Shown piece after piece: positions 16,476 through 24,645 of a stretch of DNA of 64,000 nt. The stretch lies in assembly GCF_950100655.1 (NCBI RefSeq), contig NZ_CATNLY010000012.1:558001-622000 (forward strand), given 5' to 3'. Position 1 is the stretch's first letter; every line of letters begins with the position of its first letter. The translations under genes were made by a program, and so were the position numbers. Origin of the DNA: Pleomorphomonas sp. T1.2MG-36. GTDB taxonomy: Bacteria; Pseudomonadota; Alphaproteobacteria; Rhizobiales; Pleomorphomonadaceae. Under the pieces are notes generated by a model. It saw only the letters and a program-made list of their open reading frames with translations. It was not told the origin of the DNA and made no database searches.

Positions 16476-18125
16476 TCAGGCAAACAGCCCGTGCACGAAC
16501 CAGCGCGGGTGTGTGGTTTCGACCTGAAAGAGGCCTTCGCGGAACATCCAGAAGCGGCGCCCCTCGGCATCCTCGACGCGGAAATAGTCGCGCGTCGGCG
16601 CCTCCTGCCGCCACCACTCACCGGCAATCCGCTCCGGCCCCTCGGCGCGCTTCACCTCATGGGTGACGCGCCGCCAGCGGAAGCGAAGCGGCGGGCCGTC
16701 CGGCACCGAGGCCATCGCCTCCACCAGTTCCGGCTGTGCGAACAGGCGGATCGGCCGCTCGGGCGGGTCACCGGGCAGGACTTCGGTTGCCGGAAAAGCC
16801 CCCTCCCCAGCCACGTGAGCCGGCACTGCGCCGCTCGCCCGCTCGGGAATGTGGCTGGCATAGAACTTGAGACGCCGCACCCGGCCCCGGCCGATGCGGG
16901 CACCGACCCGGTCGACGAAGCGCGTCAGCTCCAGTGCCATGTCGGGCCCGGCAAGCGACAGCACCTCGGCGTCGCGTCGGCTCGCCTCGGTGACGGCAAC
17001 GGTGACGCAGTCGAAGCCATAACCGGCGTCGAAATCCTCGGCGAGGCTGTCGAGCCGGCGGCAGAGAATATCCTGCATGACCGTCGCCTCGCGGCTCGGA
17101 CGGCTGAGACCTGCCTCGACATGGGCGAGCGCGCCATCGACGCGCCAGAGGCTGAGGCGAAGACGCAACGCCCCCTCGCCGGCCGCCTCCAACCGCTCGG
17201 CCAGCGCGCCGATCAGCGACAGGGCGACGGCACGCACGTCTTCCTCACGGGCGATCGGCTCGAAGAAGCGGCGCTCGGCACAATAGGGGGCGACGGGCAG
17301 CCGTGGAGAGAAGGCCTCGTCGGCCAGCCCCAGCGCCCGATCGAGCTGAATGAGCGGGGTGCGGCCGAAGCGGGCGGTAAGCGGCGCGCGCGGGCCGTCC
17401 ATCAGATCGCCGATGCGCTTGAGGCCAACGCGGGCGAGCGCATCCACAGTCGTCGCGTCGAGCCGCAGTGCCGCCATGGGCAGGCCCGCCAGCGCTCGCC
17501 GCTCCTCGCCGGCCTGCAAACGCCCGCCTCGCCCGAAGGCGGCGAGCGCATGGGCGGCGCCGATGGTCGAGGCGATGCCGATGCTGACCGTCAAGCCCTG
17601 CCGCTCGAGCCGCCGCGCCATGTCGGCCGCCAGCGCTTCCTCGCCGCCGAACAGATGGGCACAGCCGGCGATGTCGAGCACCAGCGTGAAATCCTCCGGA
17701 TATGGAAACTCCAGGTCGACGGACGACGTGCCGATACGGCGGCCGGCCAGCGGCGTATAGCGTTGCGCCCAATCGCACAGGCGATCGAGGAAGGCGGCGT
17801 CGGCCTCGGGATCGGCGGCGCGGACGTCAAGACCGGGCACGCGGGCGCGGGCATCGGCCAGCCCAAGCCCCGGCTGCAACCCGAGCCGCACCGCCGCCCC
17901 GTCGACATGGGCGAGACGCGCGGCGCTCCGATGCTTTGCCGTCAGCACCATGGGCGGGCGCGCCGCGACCTCAGTCGATGCGGAAGGGGACGACCGCTCC
18001 CGGTCCAGACGGGCGAGACGATCGGTCGCCAGATGCGGCAGCCAGGCGACCAGATAGCGGGACTGCCAAGGGGCCGGTCGCTTCGGTCTTGGGCTTGGCG
18101 CGCGGGGCTCGGAAGGATTGTTCAT
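16476..18125 (-). CDS. imuB: ImuB, catalytically inactive Y-family polymerase
   Basis: A 549-residue Y-family (DinB/UmuC-like) protein acting as the hub that joins DnaE2 to the beta clamp. At the N-terminus YLVAWLPHLATDRL replaces the DxD active-site motif of real Y polymerases. Where they carry SxDE, this protein has SSVDLEF. It therefore should not polymerise DNA, as is usual for ImuB. The C-terminal region contains RPIRLFAQPELVEAMASVPD-like sequence characteristic of alphaproteobacterial ImuB. The ATG at 18125 has GGAG about 8 nt upstream, which lies inside imuA; the two reading frames overlap by 155 bp. Confidence 0.94.
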   Translation of the reverse strand: MNNPSEPRAPSPRPKRPAPWQSRYLVAWLPHLATDRLARLDRERSSPSASTEVAARPPMVLTAKHRSAARLAHVDGAAVRLGLQPGLGLADARARVPGLDVRAADPEADAAFLDRLCDWAQRYTPLAGRRIGTSSVDLEFPYPEDFTLVLDIAGCAHLFGGEEALAADMARRLERQGLTVSIGIASTIGAAHALAAFGRGGRLQAGEERRALAGLPMAALRLDATTVDALARVGLKRIGDLMDGPRAPLTARFGRTPLIQLDRALGLADEAFSPRLPVAPYCAERRFFEPIAREEDVRAVALSLIGALAERLEAAGEGALRLRLSLWRVDGALAHVEAGLSRPSREATVMQDILCRRLDSLAEDFDAGYGFDCVTVAVTEASRRDAEVLSLAGPDMALELTRFVDRVGARIGRGRVRRLKFYASHIPERASGAVPAHVAGEGAFPATEVLPGDPPERPIRLFAQPELVEAMASVPDGPPLRFRWRRVTHEVKRAEGPERIAGEWWRQEAPTRDYFRVEDAEGRRFWMFREGLFQVETTHPRWFVHGLFA

Positions 18126-18954
18126 CGATACGCCACTCCATCATCCACGCGCCGACAGGACCGAGACGGTTACGCGCAAGGTCGGCCGCGAAAACCGGAT
18201 TACCGGGGTGCCGGCCGCCGCCATTGCTCGGGGCGGCCGAGATGCACCAGCGCGTGACGGCGCTGGTCGGCCCCGGCACGCCGCCCGTCCTGAGCAGGAT
18301 GCCGGTGGCCCGTCCGCCATCGGCGATCAGCGACAGACGGCGGCAGGCCGTCAGATCGAGCCGGCGGTCGTCGCCGAAGGGTTCGATCAGCACCGCCGCG
18401 AAGGCACGGGCGGCAAGACCTTCCTCGGCGGCGCGCAGCACGTCGGCGGTGTCGCCGGCCGTCACCGCGACGAGCCGCGACGGATCGAGGCCGAAGGCGG
18501 CAAGGCCAGGGCCATAGGGTTCGCCTGCCTCGCGCCCGGCCATCTCGGCGCGCACCCAGAGCCAGAGACTGTCCCGCCCGGCCGCTCTCAGCAGCAGTCC
18601 GGCGCAGGCCAGTGCGAAGCCGGTTGCCGAGGCCATGTCGGGCGCACCGACCGGGCTCACGTCGTGCAGCGCGCCACGTTTGAGGCCGCCGGTTGCCGCA
18701 TCGACTTCCGGATGGCCGAAGGGAAGCGCCGTCGTCTCCGCGCCCGCCCAGGCGTTCGCGACCCGGCCACCGCGAAAGACGGAGGTCGGCGCGGCGCGGA
18801 TTGTGGCGGGCGCGATGTCGTGCACCGGCACGCCGGCCAACTCTTCCACCGTTTCAGGATCGGCACGATCCTCGCGCCGGCCGCGCGCCCGTTCCAATTG
18901 GGCGACCTGCCGTCGAAGCATAGCGATCCTGTCCGTCGACTCGCTGGCGAGCAC
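17971..18954 (-). CDS. imuA: ImuA, SOS mutasome component (RecA-like fold)
   Basis: A 327-residue protein of the ImuA family, first gene of the damage-inducible imuA-imuB-dnaE2 cassette. The N-terminal helix LRRQVAQLER and the core around ATTALPFGHPEVDAATGG and GALHDVSPVGA are typical. No intact Walker A is seen, as usual for the family. The C-terminal 50 or so residues, from about FRAPRAKPK, overlap the imuB start and are proline/serine-rich, so they are probably a tail tolerated by the overlap. A LexA box (18982-18996) lies 28 bp upstream of the ATG. Confidence 0.9.
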   Translation of the reverse strand: MLASESTDRIAMLRRQVAQLERARGRREDRADPETVEELAGVPVHDIAPATIRAAPTSVFRGGRVANAWAGAETTALPFGHPEVDAATGGLKRGALHDVSPVGAPDMASATGFALACAGLLLRAAGRDSLWLWVRAEMAGREAGEPYGPGLAAFGLDPSRLVAVTAGDTADVLRAAEEGLAARAFAAVLIEPFGDDRRLDLTACRRLSLIADGGRATGILLRTGGVPGPTSAVTRWCISAAPSNGGGRHPGNPVFAADLARNRLGPVGAWMMEWRIDEQSFRAPRAKPKTEATGPLAVPLSGRLAAASGDRSSRPSGPGAVVPFRID

Positions 18955-18981
18955 GGTTCAAACCCCCGTTTCCGTGGTTTT

Positions 18982-18996
18982 GTTCTCTATATGTTC
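18982..18996. promoter_or_regulatory. LexA (SOS) box upstream of imuA
   Basis: GTTC-TCTATAT-GTTC, an exact match to the alphaproteobacterial LexA consensus GTTC-N7-GTTC, lies 28 bp upstream of imuA. imuA-imuB-dnaE2 operons are known LexA targets in this class, so sequence and context agree. Confidence 0.88.
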
Positions 18997-19099
18997 CAGT
19001 ATAGGAGGGGCATCCGAAGAGTCAACGGGGATGCGACGGAAACCCATCGGGATCCTTCTGTTCGGACTCGGAAAATCGCCGCTTCCCTGGCAGCCGCGC

Positions 19100-19855
19100 T
19101 CATGCCTCGACCACGGTCAAGTGGGAGGATCTGAAGGGGGCGAGCACCTCTTTGCCAAGGTCCGACACCGTCACGAGAGTGCCGACATCGCCAAGCGGCA
19201 TGATCTGGTAGGGCGACGCCGCCCCCAGCTTTTCGCGCGTCGCCAGCACGACGGTTTCCGCCGACTGGCGGGCGATCAGGCGCTTGATCGCCGCCTCCTC
19301 CCGGTCGCCGGTGGTGACGCCGGTTTCCGGATGAATGCCGGTGGCACCCATGAAGAACAGATCGGCGCGGATGCGCGAGATCGCCTCGGCGGATGTCGCC
19401 CCCACCGCGACGATGGAATGCTTGAACAGCCTGCCACCGATGAGTTCGACCTCCACATGGGGATGGCGGACGAGTTCCACCGCGATGCTCGGGCTGTGGG
19501 TCACGACGACCGCCCTGAGATCCTGAGGAAGATGACGCGCCAGTTGCACGTTCGTCGTTCCACCGTCGAGAAAGACGATCTGTCCGGGCTGGATCAGGCG
19601 GGCGGCGGCCTGTCCGAGCCGCGCCTTCACCGACGAGCCGACCTGCTCGCGCGAGGCGAAATCGGCAACCGCCGACGAAGCCGGCAGGGCTCCCCCATGC
19701 ACGCGCTGCAGAAGTCCCTCACCGGCAAGTTCGCGCAGATCGCGGCGGATCGTATCCTCGGACACGCCCAGCCTCTGGCTGAAATCCTTGGCCACGAGGC
19801 GGCCTTCCTGCCTCAACACCTGTTGGATCAAGGTCTTGCGTTCCGACGTGAGCAT
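19100..19855 (-). CDS. DeoR-family transcriptional repressor
   Basis: A 251-residue DeoR/GlpR-type regulator. The N-terminal winged helix carries LVAKDFSQRLGVSEDTIRRD and ends in the family motif LQRVHGGAL. The C-terminal effector domain has the phosphosugar-binding features FLDGGTTNVQLAR, TGDREEAAIKR and the FMGATGIHPETG loop. These regulators normally respond to phosphorylated sugars or nucleotides. It is divergent from the Nudix/DUF4406-like operon. The 92-bp space between the DeoR ATG and the chosen nudK TTG holds three TGCACGA repeats that are probably its operators. The effector cannot be deduced. Confidence 0.92.
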   Translation of the reverse strand: MLTSERKTLIQQVLRQEGRLVAKDFSQRLGVSEDTIRRDLRELAGEGLLQRVHGGALPASSAVADFASREQVGSSVKARLGQAAARLIQPGQIVFLDGGTTNVQLARHLPQDLRAVVVTHSPSIAVELVRHPHVEVELIGGRLFKHSIVAVGATSAEAISRIRADLFFMGATGIHPETGVTTGDREEAAIKRLIARQSAETVVLATREKLGAASPYQIMPLGDVGTLVTVSDLGKEVLAPFRSSHLTVVEA

Positions 19856-19866
19856 GCAGTCCTCGT

Positions 19867-19906
19867 TTGCACGAAATTTCTTGACTATGCACGATATTGC
19901 ACGAAA
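19867..19906. promoter_or_regulatory. Three phased TGCACGA direct repeats (probable DeoR operators)
   Basis: TGCACGA occurs at 19868-19874, 19888-19894 and 19898-19904. The first and third copies share the longer TTGCACGAAA. Start-to-start spacings are 20 and 10 bp, two and one helical turns, so all copies face one side of the DNA. The array lies in the divergent promoter region of deoR-type and nudK-type genes. DeoR-family proteins often bind such repeats; the pairing is inference. Confidence 0.65.
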
Positions 19907-19947
19907 CTAAGAACAGGTCCAGAGTCCTCGAAGGCAAGGATACGATC

Positions 19948-20562
19948 TTGAGCATAGCCGATCGCGTTCGCGTGGAAGACGTCACCGTCCTCTCCAACGA
20001 CTGGTACATCCTGAAGAAGACGACCTTTTCCTTCCGACGCAGCGACGGAAGCTGGCAGCGCCAATCGCGCGAGACCTACGACCGGGGAAACGGTGCGACG
20101 ATCCTCCTCTACGACCCAAGCCGCCGCACCGTGATCCTGACCCGCCAGTTTCGCTATCCCGCCTTCGTCAACGGCCACGACGACCTGCTGATCGAGGCGC
20201 CGGCCGGTCTTCTCGACGACGCCGCGCCCGAGGTTCGCATCCGCGCCGAGACGGAAGAGGAAACGGGATTTCGCGTGCGCGACGTCCGTCCGATCTTCGA
20301 TGCCTTCATGAGCCCCGGCTCGGTCACCGAGCGGCTGCATTTCTTCGTCGGCCGGTACGAACCCGGCGACAGGATCTCCGCCGGCGGCGGCAACGAGATC
20401 GAAGGCGAGGATATCGCCGTTCTCGAAGTCGGCATCGACGAGGCCCTGTCGATGATCGGATCGGGCGTCATTCGCGACGGTAAGACGATCATGCTGCTGC
20501 AATACGCCGCTCTCCATCTTTTCCCCCAACCGGTTCCGAACAAGGCAACCATCGCATGCTGA
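19948..20562 (+). CDS. nudK: Nudix hydrolase, NudK-like (GDP-mannose / nucleotide-sugar pyrophosphatase)
   Basis: A 204-residue Nudix hydrolase resembling E. coli NudK, which cleaves GDP-mannose. Shared features include YDRGNGATILLYD, the RQFRYPAFVNG segment and the Nudix helix ending AETEEETGF. NudK-like MSPGSVTERLHFFVG and GGGNEIEGEDI follow. Two Nudix-box positions are alanine here (first Glu and the Arg/Lys), but the metal-binding EExxE core is kept. ADP-ribose or other sugar nucleotides are possible substrates. TTG at 19948 is chosen because AAGGA lies 8 nt before it; a TTG at 19897 lies inside the operator repeats. It is divergent from the DeoR-type gene and overlaps the next gene. Confidence 0.87.
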   Translation: MSIADRVRVEDVTVLSNDWYILKKTTFSFRRSDGSWQRQSRETYDRGNGATILLYDPSRRTVILTRQFRYPAFVNGHDDLLIEAPAGLLDDAAPEVRIRAETEEETGFRVRDVRPIFDAFMSPGSVTERLHFFVGRYEPGDRISAGGGNEIEGEDIAVLEVGIDEALSMIGSGVIRDGKTIMLLQYAALHLFPQPVPNKATIAC

Positions 20563-20915
20563 TCCTCATCGCCGGCCCCTACCGCTCCGGAACCGGAGAC
20601 GATCCCCGGAAGATGGCCGACAATCTCCGCCGCCTGGAGCAAGCCTCCTGGCCGCTGTTCGAGGCCGGACACGTTCCGATGATCGGCGAATGGGTGGCCC
20701 TACCCGTCTGGCGGTCGGCCGGCGGGACAACGCTCGGCGACGCGCTCTACGACCGGATTTTCTATCCGGCCGCCGAGCGCCTGTTGTCGATGTGCGACGC
20801 GGTTCTCCGCCTGCCGGGAGACTCCAATGGGGCGGACAATGACGTTCGCATGGCCAGGGAACGGGGCCTGCCGATCTACTACCGTCTGGAGGACGTGCCA
20901 GGGGTCGGAAACTGA
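20556..20915 (+). CDS. DUF4406-like (nucleoside deoxyribosyltransferase-fold) protein
   Basis: A 119-residue protein beginning MLILIAGPYRS, the strand-loop typical of the nucleoside 2-deoxyribosyltransferase superfamily and DUF4406. A central helix-rich part and a C-terminal NDVRMARERGLPIYY match the family's conserved Asp-x-x-x-Ala...Gly-x-Pro pattern. The fold binds nucleotides or ribosyl groups, but activity is unproven. Its ATG lies 7 bp inside the nudK-like gene, so the two are translationally coupled. Together with the divergent DeoR regulator it forms a compact nucleotide-metabolism unit of unknown purpose. Confidence 0.7.
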   Translation: MLILIAGPYRSGTGDDPRKMADNLRRLEQASWPLFEAGHVPMIGEWVALPVWRSAGGTTLGDALYDRIFYPAAERLLSMCDAVLRLPGDSNGADNDVRMARERGLPIYYRLEDVPGVGN

Positions 20916-21005
20916 TCCTTCCCCCTGCCTTGACGTTGCCACGGATTGGTCTCACACAGGCTTGGTCGGGCGAAGCGCCAAGACTGTCCACCACCAGGAT
21001 CCTCC

Positions 21006-21995
21006 GTGCCCAACCGTTCTCCAGAATTTGCCCGCATCGAAGCGGCAACCGATGAGTCTATCCGTCTCGCTGCCGAACGCATCCGGCAAGGCGAGCTGGT
21101 CGCCTTTCCCACCGAGACCGTCTACGGCCTCGGTGCCGACGCGACGCGCGGGCAAGCCGTCGCCGCCATCTACGAGGCCAAGGGGCGCCCCTCCTTCAAC
21201 CCGCTGATCGCCCATGTCGACAGCATTGCCATGGCCGAGACGCTGGTGGTCTTCGATCCGCTGTCGCGGCGGCTGGCCGAAACCTTCTGGCCGGGTCCGC
21301 TGACGCTGGTGCTTCCGGCAAGGCCGGATTGCCCGGTGTCGTCGCTGGCCACCGCCGGGCTCGACACGCTCGCCGTACGCATGCCGGCGCACCGGGTGGC
21401 GCTCGACCTGATCCGCGCCGCCGGTGTGCCGATCGTCGCCCCCAGCGCCAACACCTCGGGTCATGTCAGCCCGACCTCCGCCGCCCACGTCTATGGCGAC
21501 CTCTCACGCCGCGTGCCGCTGATCCTTGATGGCGGCCGCACCGAAGTGGGCCTCGAATCGACCATTCTGCAGGTCCGCGACGACATTCCCTATCTCCTGC
21601 GGCCGGGCGGCCTCGCCCGCGAGGACATCGAGGCAGCGGCCGGTGTCGCCGTCGTCCGATCGGAAGGCGATCCGTCCGCCGCGCCGGTGGCGCCGGGCAT
21701 GCTCGCCTCCCATTACGCGCCGCGCGCCCGCGTCCGGCTCGACGCCCGCCGCGTCGACCCCAACGAGGCGTTGCTTGCCTTTGGCGGCGCCTCGATCCAT
21801 GGCGCCCAGGAGGCGAAGCGCATCTTCAACCTCAGCCCGTCGGGCAGCTTGCGAGAAGCGGCCGCCAATCTGTTCGACATGCTGCGCCGGGCCGATGGCG
21901 ACGACGTCGCCGGAATCGCCGTGGCGCCGATCCCCCCCCACGGGCTCGGTGAAGCGATCCGCGACCGGCTGACGCGGGCCGCGGCACCTCGCTAA
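21006..21995 (+). CDS. tsaC: Threonylcarbamoyl-AMP synthase (Sua5 type)
   Basis: A 329-residue Sua5 enzyme making threonylcarbamoyl-AMP from Thr, bicarbonate and ATP for the t6A37 tRNA modification. The YrdC domain (about 15-205) shows AFPTETVYGLGADA, KGRPSFNPLI, the lysine/arginine-rich site and SANTSGHVSPTSA. A Sua5 linker and C-terminal domain follow (HYAPRARVRLD onward), distinguishing it from the shorter bacterial TsaC. GTG at 21006 is taken as start because AGGA lies about 7 nt before it; the in-frame TTG at 20946 has no such site. Confidence 0.93.
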   Translation: MPNRSPEFARIEAATDESIRLAAERIRQGELVAFPTETVYGLGADATRGQAVAAIYEAKGRPSFNPLIAHVDSIAMAETLVVFDPLSRRLAETFWPGPLTLVLPARPDCPVSSLATAGLDTLAVRMPAHRVALDLIRAAGVPIVAPSANTSGHVSPTSAAHVYGDLSRRVPLILDGGRTEVGLESTILQVRDDIPYLLRPGGLAREDIEAAAGVAVVRSEGDPSAAPVAPGMLASHYAPRARVRLDARRVDPNEALLAFGGASIHGAQEAKRIFNLSPSGSLREAAANLFDMLRRADGDDVAGIAVAPIPPHGLGEAIRDRLTRAAAPR

Positions 21996-22086
21996 ACCTT
22001 CCTGCTACTTGACGGCTCGGTTGTAGCGGCATCCTCTGTCTCAGGATTTTCACGGACGCCGCGAGGCGTCATGCGGAGAGCGGTGC

Positions 22087-23016
22087 ATGCGGACACTTTT
22101 CCTGAGCCACCCGCGCTATCGCGACCATCTCGCCCCGGAGAACCACCCCGAGCAGCCGGCCCGAATCGTCGCCATCGAGCGACAACTTGAAGGCGAAGCG
22201 TTCCAGAACCTGATCCGCGACACGGCGCGGCCTGTCACCGACACGGAAATCCAGCGCGTCCATCCGGCCGCCTATGTCGATCACATCCGCATCCAGGCGC
22301 CGCACGACGGGCTGCTGTCGATCAGCAGCGACACCATCCTTTCGAACGGCACCTACGAGGCGGCGCGGCTTGCCGCCGGCGCCGCCTGCTTCGCCGTCGA
22401 CGAGGTGATGACCGGACTCGTCGATAACGCCTTTTCCGCCGCCCGTCCGCCCGGTCATCATGCCAGCGCCCGCCAGGCCATGGGGTTCTGCTTCTTCAAT
22501 CACGCCGCCATCGCCACCCGTCACGCCCAGGCGGCACATGGGGCGGAGCGCGTCGCCATCGTCGACTTCGACGTCCACCATGGCAACGGCACGCAGAACA
22601 TCTTCTATGCCGACGAAACGGTGTTCTACGCCTCGATCCACCAGGCGCACCTATTCCCCGGCACGGGCGAGGCGTCGGAGACGGGCGTTGCCGACAACAT
22701 CCTCAACGTGCCGCTTGGCGCAGGCGCCAACGGCGCGGTCGTTCTCGCGGCGATAACCGAAACCATCGTGCCGGCGATCACCGCCTTCCGTCCCGATCTT
22801 CTGGTGCTTTCGGCCGGCTTCGACGCCCACTATCGCGACCCGCTCGGCGACCTCAATCTCGTCGAAGGCGATTATGCCGTCCTGACCCGCACACTCGTGG
22901 ACGCCGCCGACCGCATCTGTGGCGGCCGAATCGTCTCCCTTCTCGAGGGAGGCTATGACATCGACGCCCTCGGCCTCTCGGCCGCCGCCCACATCTCGGC
23001 GCTGATGGGGCATTGA
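22087..23016 (+). CDS. Histone-deacetylase-family hydrolase (class II HDAC-like / AcuC-like)
   Basis: A 309-residue zinc-dependent deacetylase of the arginase/deacetylase fold. The catalytic set is complete: RPPGHHA (His-His dyad), DFDVHHGNGTQ (Asp and His zinc ligands), SAGFDAH (Asp ligand) and EGGYD with the catalytic tyrosine. Bacterial members act on acetylated polyamines, acetoin-pathway proteins or other acyl-amides; the true substrate is unknown. GGAGAG precedes the ATG. In many Hyphomicrobiales this gene directly precedes xseB and dxs. Here those lie 7 to 19 kb away in inverted order. Confidence 0.92.
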   Translation: MRTLFLSHPRYRDHLAPENHPEQPARIVAIERQLEGEAFQNLIRDTARPVTDTEIQRVHPAAYVDHIRIQAPHDGLLSISSDTILSNGTYEAARLAAGAACFAVDEVMTGLVDNAFSAARPPGHHASARQAMGFCFFNHAAIATRHAQAAHGAERVAIVDFDVHHGNGTQNIFYADETVFYASIHQAHLFPGTGEASETGVADNILNVPLGAGANGAVVLAAITETIVPAITAFRPDLLVLSAGFDAHYRDPLGDLNLVEGDYAVLTRTLVDAADRICGGRIVSLLEGGYDIDALGLSAAAHISALMGH

Positions 23017-23527
23017 GGCGAACGAACAACACCTTCGGTCGTCGCGTAATCGACAAGGCGCCGGAGTTCAACGATCCGAGCCCACCGGCGAGGTTCAGTG
23101 TTTGCGGCCATGCAGCCCGAATTCATGCGGACTTGGTGGGCGCCAAGCGCCACCTTCGCCTGACGAAGGCCTTGTTTTGTCGTCAGGTGCTGCTCCGAGC
23201 GGCGGTCAATCCAAGCTCCGACCCAAATTATGCTTAACGAGATGTTAAGATTTTCTTGGCGTGATCACTTGTCGTGCACTGCTTTGAATACTTGATCAGC
23301 TTTTGATCTCTGCTTTCGGCAAAGCAAATGTCGCATTTTCGCCACGCAGTCAAAAATCTAGTTCGACGTAGCGAGAAATCCGAACCGCATGAATGCTGCC
23401 TGCCCTTGTTCGGCCCCATTCGCAGGATTAATATATGATCGTGGAAGACGTGATTTAGACACGGCACTCCCGAACGAATACATAAGACAAACCACGTACC
23501 CGGCAACGGGGGTAGGACGGTACCCAG
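23017..23527. other. Gene-free 511-bp stretch, partly AT-rich
   Basis: No credible protein gene is seen. An AT-rich dyad CTTAAC-N5-GTTAAG at 23233-23249, followed by ATTTTCTT, could be a weak terminator for the deacetylase transcript. A promoter-like pair at 23406-23434 probably serves the small gene at 23528. GC content falls visibly compared with the flanks. Confidence 0.5.
23406..23434 (+). promoter_or_regulatory. Putative promoter of the 63-aa gene
   Basis: TTGTTC at 23406-23411, a 17-nt spacer and TAATAT at 23429-23434 resemble a sigma-70 promoter. It would give a leader of about 85 nt before the ATG at 23528. Confidence 0.4.
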
Positions 23528-23719
23528 ATGGTCAAACAGGCTGATGCTGTTAACAAGGGCCAGATCCAACAAGGCAGCGAGCTGGAACTTGATGCCCAAT
23601 ATCATGAGATCGGCATTCCCGCTGTGAATGCTGCGGCACGCGCAATGCGCCGCCAGGTGCAGCAGAAGGACTACACGACGGTCCAGCAGACCGCGCCCAT
23701 GTTCTCGTACGAGGACTGA
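23528..23719 (+). CDS. Small orphan protein, 63 aa, function unknown
   Basis: I do not recognise this protein. It is polar, Gln-rich (nine glutamines), lacks cysteine and has no signal or membrane segment. A helical middle reads AVNAAARAMRRQVQQKD and the C-terminus is the acidic FSYED. Support for coding comes from a GGTAGGACGG purine stretch before the ATG, a promoter-like element upstream, and isolation on a strand without any overlapping better gene. Codon third positions are less GC-biased in the first half than in neighbours. It could be a small regulatory or stress protein. Confidence 0.5.
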   Translation: MVKQADAVNKGQIQQGSELELDAQYHEIGIPAVNAAARAMRRQVQQKDYTTVQQTAPMFSYED

Positions 23720-23973
23720 TCGATCGTTCGGGGCTGGCTACGGCCGGCCCGGCGATGATCCCCTTTCAGGCTTGTTCCAAAGGCTCAGCGCGACGGACCG
23801 CCATGGTCTGGCGCGTGAGGTAGGGCTCGTGTCTTTGGACCAAGGCGCTGAATTCGTCGACGGCCGGAGCGTTCTGCTTCGGCCGTCGACATTTGTACCT
23901 TGTGTACCCTGGATTCGCGGGCGTCAGGTCGGTTGCCGACCAGACACCTCGGTCTGGCCGGCAATGCCCGAGG

Positions 23974-24534
23974 TCAGCCCCCGTGCTTCATGCCGGTGCC
24001 GCCCATGGGCATGGCGTCGTGTCCACCGGACATGTGGCCCTTTGCCCCGGCACTCATCGCCTCGACGGCGAACTCCACCGGAACTTCACCGGCCTTTTCG
24101 AACTTCAGCGATCCCTTGACCTTGGTGCCCGCCTCGAGTGGCGCCGTTAGTTTCATGAACATCAGGTGGTAGGACCCGGGCTTCAGCTCGACGGTGGCCC
24201 CGGCGGGAATGTCGAGACCATCCTCCAACTGCCGCATCTTCATCACATCGCCATCCATGGTCATTTCATGGACTTCCGTGCGACCGGCCAGTGCAAAACT
24301 GCCGCCGATCAGCCTGTCGGCCTCGTTGCCCGTGTTGACGATGGTGACGAAGCCACCGCCCATTTCGGCGCCCTTTGCTGTGGCGCGTGTCCAGGGATGA
24401 TTGAGGGTGAGCGTACCGGCCTTGAATTCATGGGCCGACGCCTGTTCGACTGCCAGTCCGCCGGCGGCGGGCAAAACCGAGAAAATGCCGGCGATCAGGG
24501 CGGCGCGCAGAAAGGTGGACGAAAACTGGATCAT
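23974..24534 (-). CDS. Periplasmic copper chaperone PCu(A)C with His/Met-rich tail
   Basis: A 186-residue exported protein. The signal peptide spans about 1-34 (ending near AVEQASA). The PCu(A)C domain shows the Cu(I) ligand pattern: His and Met in EVHEMTM, Met in DVMKMRQLED, and the HLMFM motif. The last 23 or so residues are rich in His, Met and Gly (KGHMSGGHDAMPMGG), a second copper site seen in extended PCu(A)C proteins. The family loads copper into cytochrome oxidase CuA or CuB. GAGG precedes the ATG. A Cys-rich small membrane protein gene lies upstream on the same strand. Confidence 0.92.
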   Translation of the reverse strand: MIQFSSTFLRAALIAGIFSVLPAAGGLAVEQASAHEFKAGTLTLNHPWTRATAKGAEMGGGFVTIVNTGNEADRLIGGSFALAGRTEVHEMTMDGDVMKMRQLEDGLDIPAGATVELKPGSYHLMFMKLTAPLEAGTKVKGSLKFEKAGEVPVEFAVEAMSAGAKGHMSGGHDAMPMGGTGMKHGG

Positions 24535-24645
24535 GGGGAACCTCGAAGATGATGGTGTTGCGGCCGCCTGCCAAGGCGCGGCATACCCGGTTGCGGGTCG
24601 ATCCGTCGCATGAAAGAGGCCGCCTATCTTTGGCGGGCAGCAAAG

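Noticed and set aside
13083..18257. Open frame of about 1700 codons on the plus strand
   Set aside because: Antisense to dnaE2 and imuB, with no recognisable motif; produced by high-GC third-position bias.
23720..23973. Gap between the 63-aa gene and the copper chaperone gene
   Set aside because: No RNA gene, repeat or regulatory motif could be supported.
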